From assembly GCA_011682595.1 (NCBI GenBank), contig JAACEH010000155.1, forward strand, positions 1-5,118: a stretch of DNA of 5,118 bases, read 5' to 3'. Source of the stretch: Anaerolineaceae bacterium. Its GTDB lineage: Bacteria; Planctomycetota; Phycisphaerae; FEN-1346; JAACEH01. Made by a program: the position numbers and the translations under genes. Shown here in pieces: positions 4,330-5,118 of this stretch. The notes beneath the pieces were generated by a model, which was given only the letters and a program-made list of their open reading frames with translations, had not been told where the DNA came from and searched no databases. The first letter of the stretch is position 1. Each line of letters opens with the position of its first letter.

Positions 4330-5118
4330 GTGGCAGAGAGATTACCTGACAGTCATGGGCGCTTCGGGCCGTACGGCGGGCAGTACATACCCGAGACGCT
4401 GATGCACGCCATCGCCCAGTTGGCCGAAGCCTACCAGGAGGCCAAGGGCGACCCGAAGTTCGACCAGGAGCTTCAGTACTACTTCCGCCACTACGTGGGA
4501 CGGCCGAGCCCGCTCTACTTCGCCCGGCGGGCCACCGAGGCCTGGGGCGGGGCGAAGATCTACCTGAAGCGAGAGGACCTGAACCACACCGGGGCCCACA
4601 AGATCAACAACACCCTGGGCCAGGGGCTGCTCTGCAAGCGGATGGGCAAGACGCGGATGATCGCCGAGACCGGGGCCGGCCAGCACGGTGTGGCCACGGC
4701 CACGGCGGCCGCCCTGCTGGGGCTGGAGTGCGAGGTTTACATGGGTGCCGAGGACGTGCGGCGGCAGGAACTGAACGTCTTTCGCATGAAGGCCCAGGGG
4801 GCGCGGGTTGTGCCGGTGACCACGGGGCAGAAGACCCTCAAGGACGCCTGCAACGAGGCCTTCCGCGACTGGATGGGCAGCGTCGCGACCACCCATTACT
4901 GCATCGGCTCGACCGTCGGCCCGCACCCCTTTCCGATGATGGTCCGCGACTTCCAGTCGGTCATCGGCACCGAGACTCGCCAACAGATCATGGACCTGGA
5001 GGGCCGCCTGCCGGACGTGATCTGCGCCTGCGTCGGCGGGGGCAGCAACTCGGCCGGCATCTTCTATCCCTTCATCGAGGACAGCCAGGTCCGCCTGGTC
5101 GGCGTCGAGGCGGGGGGG
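4330..5118 (+). CDS. trpB: tryptophan synthase beta chain (3' end beyond window)
   Basis: The first 263 residues of a PLP enzyme that condenses indole with L-serine to L-tryptophan, the last step of tryptophan synthesis, normally as a cytoplasmic alpha2-beta2 complex with TrpA. Visible marks: the N-terminal [13 protein letters not shown] (12-24), [14 protein letters not shown] (81-94) with PLP lysine K91, AETGAGQHG (112-120) with catalytic E113 (E109 of the Salmonella enzyme), [10 protein letters not shown] (193-202), and the phosphate-binding GGGSN (236-240), with GVEAGG at the window end. This is the TrpB1 type; about 130-140 residues are missing, judged from the usual length near 400. Start: GTG at 4330 with AAGGAG at 4316-4321, eight bases away. 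It is preceded by its own promoter and not by trpC or trpF, so it may open a trpBA pair; the downstream gene is not visible. Confidence 0.96.
   Translation, partial: MAERLPDSHGRFGPYGGQYIPETLMHAIAQLAEAYQEAKGDPKFDQELQYYFRHYVGRPSPLYFARRATEAWGGAKIYLKREDLNHTGAHKINNTLGQGLLCKRMGKTRMIAETGAGQHGVATATAAALLGLECEVYMGAEDVRRQELNVFRMKAQGARVVPVTTGQKTLKDACNEAFRDWMGSVATTHYCIGSTVGPHPFPMMVRDFQSVIGTETRQQIMDLEGRLPDVICACVGGGSNSAGIFYPFIEDSQVRLVGVEAGG

Noticed and set aside
4304..4330. trp leader peptide or attenuator before trpB
   Set aside because: With the promoter at 4269-4297 the leader is about 26 bases, too short for an attenuator, and no Trp-codon-rich short frame is present.
4342..4983. 213-residue minus-strand frame
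   Set aside because: Opposite trpB, whose active-site motifs are intact; His/Gly/Leu-rich shadow.

Overview
The window is GC-rich chromosomal DNA from a bacterium. A Planctomycetota member, perhaps of the Phycisphaerae type, fits the style of the proteins: a stand-alone zinc-ribbon/transmembrane protein, a UbiB-family kinase, a small WYL-like protein, a small protein of the type usually annotated 'bacteriophage holin', and TrpB. That placement rests on general resemblance only; the window has no rRNA or other marker. Nothing looks like a phage, plasmid or CRISPR locus.

Layout. (1) 1-639, minus strand: the N-terminal 213 residues of a zinc-ribbon protein with one membrane segment; its 3' end lies left of the window. 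(2) 640-1067: a 428-base divergent intergenic region with several hairpins, a terminator-like stem-loop reading rightward (959-982) and a TATAAT box after it (1009-1014). (3) 1068-2801, plus strand: a complete AarF/UbiB/ABC1-family atypical kinase. (4) 2802-3561: a lower-GC segment. It starts with a 92-base element whose ends are inverted repeats (2833-2924) and closes with a second, single copy of the left end (3527-3561). Between them is one small gene (3209-3502) for a 97-residue WYL-like protein, preceded by a TTGACA promoter and a leader of about 180 bases with competing pairings and a possible pseudoknot. (5) 3562-3784: no gene seen; it holds short dyads, including a perfect 22-base palindrome. 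(6) 3785-4075, minus strand: a 96-residue protein with two membrane segments. (7) 4076-4329: a divergent promoter region. (8) 4330-5118, plus strand: the first 263 residues of tryptophan synthase beta chain (trpB), cut by the window end.

The genes do not form one operon. Each appears to have its own start signals, and neighbours are mostly divergent. Only trpB has a firmly assigned pathway. The part most worth a second look is the repeat-bounded WYL cassette with its structured leader, followed by the candidate terminated RNA between the zinc-ribbon gene and ubiB.
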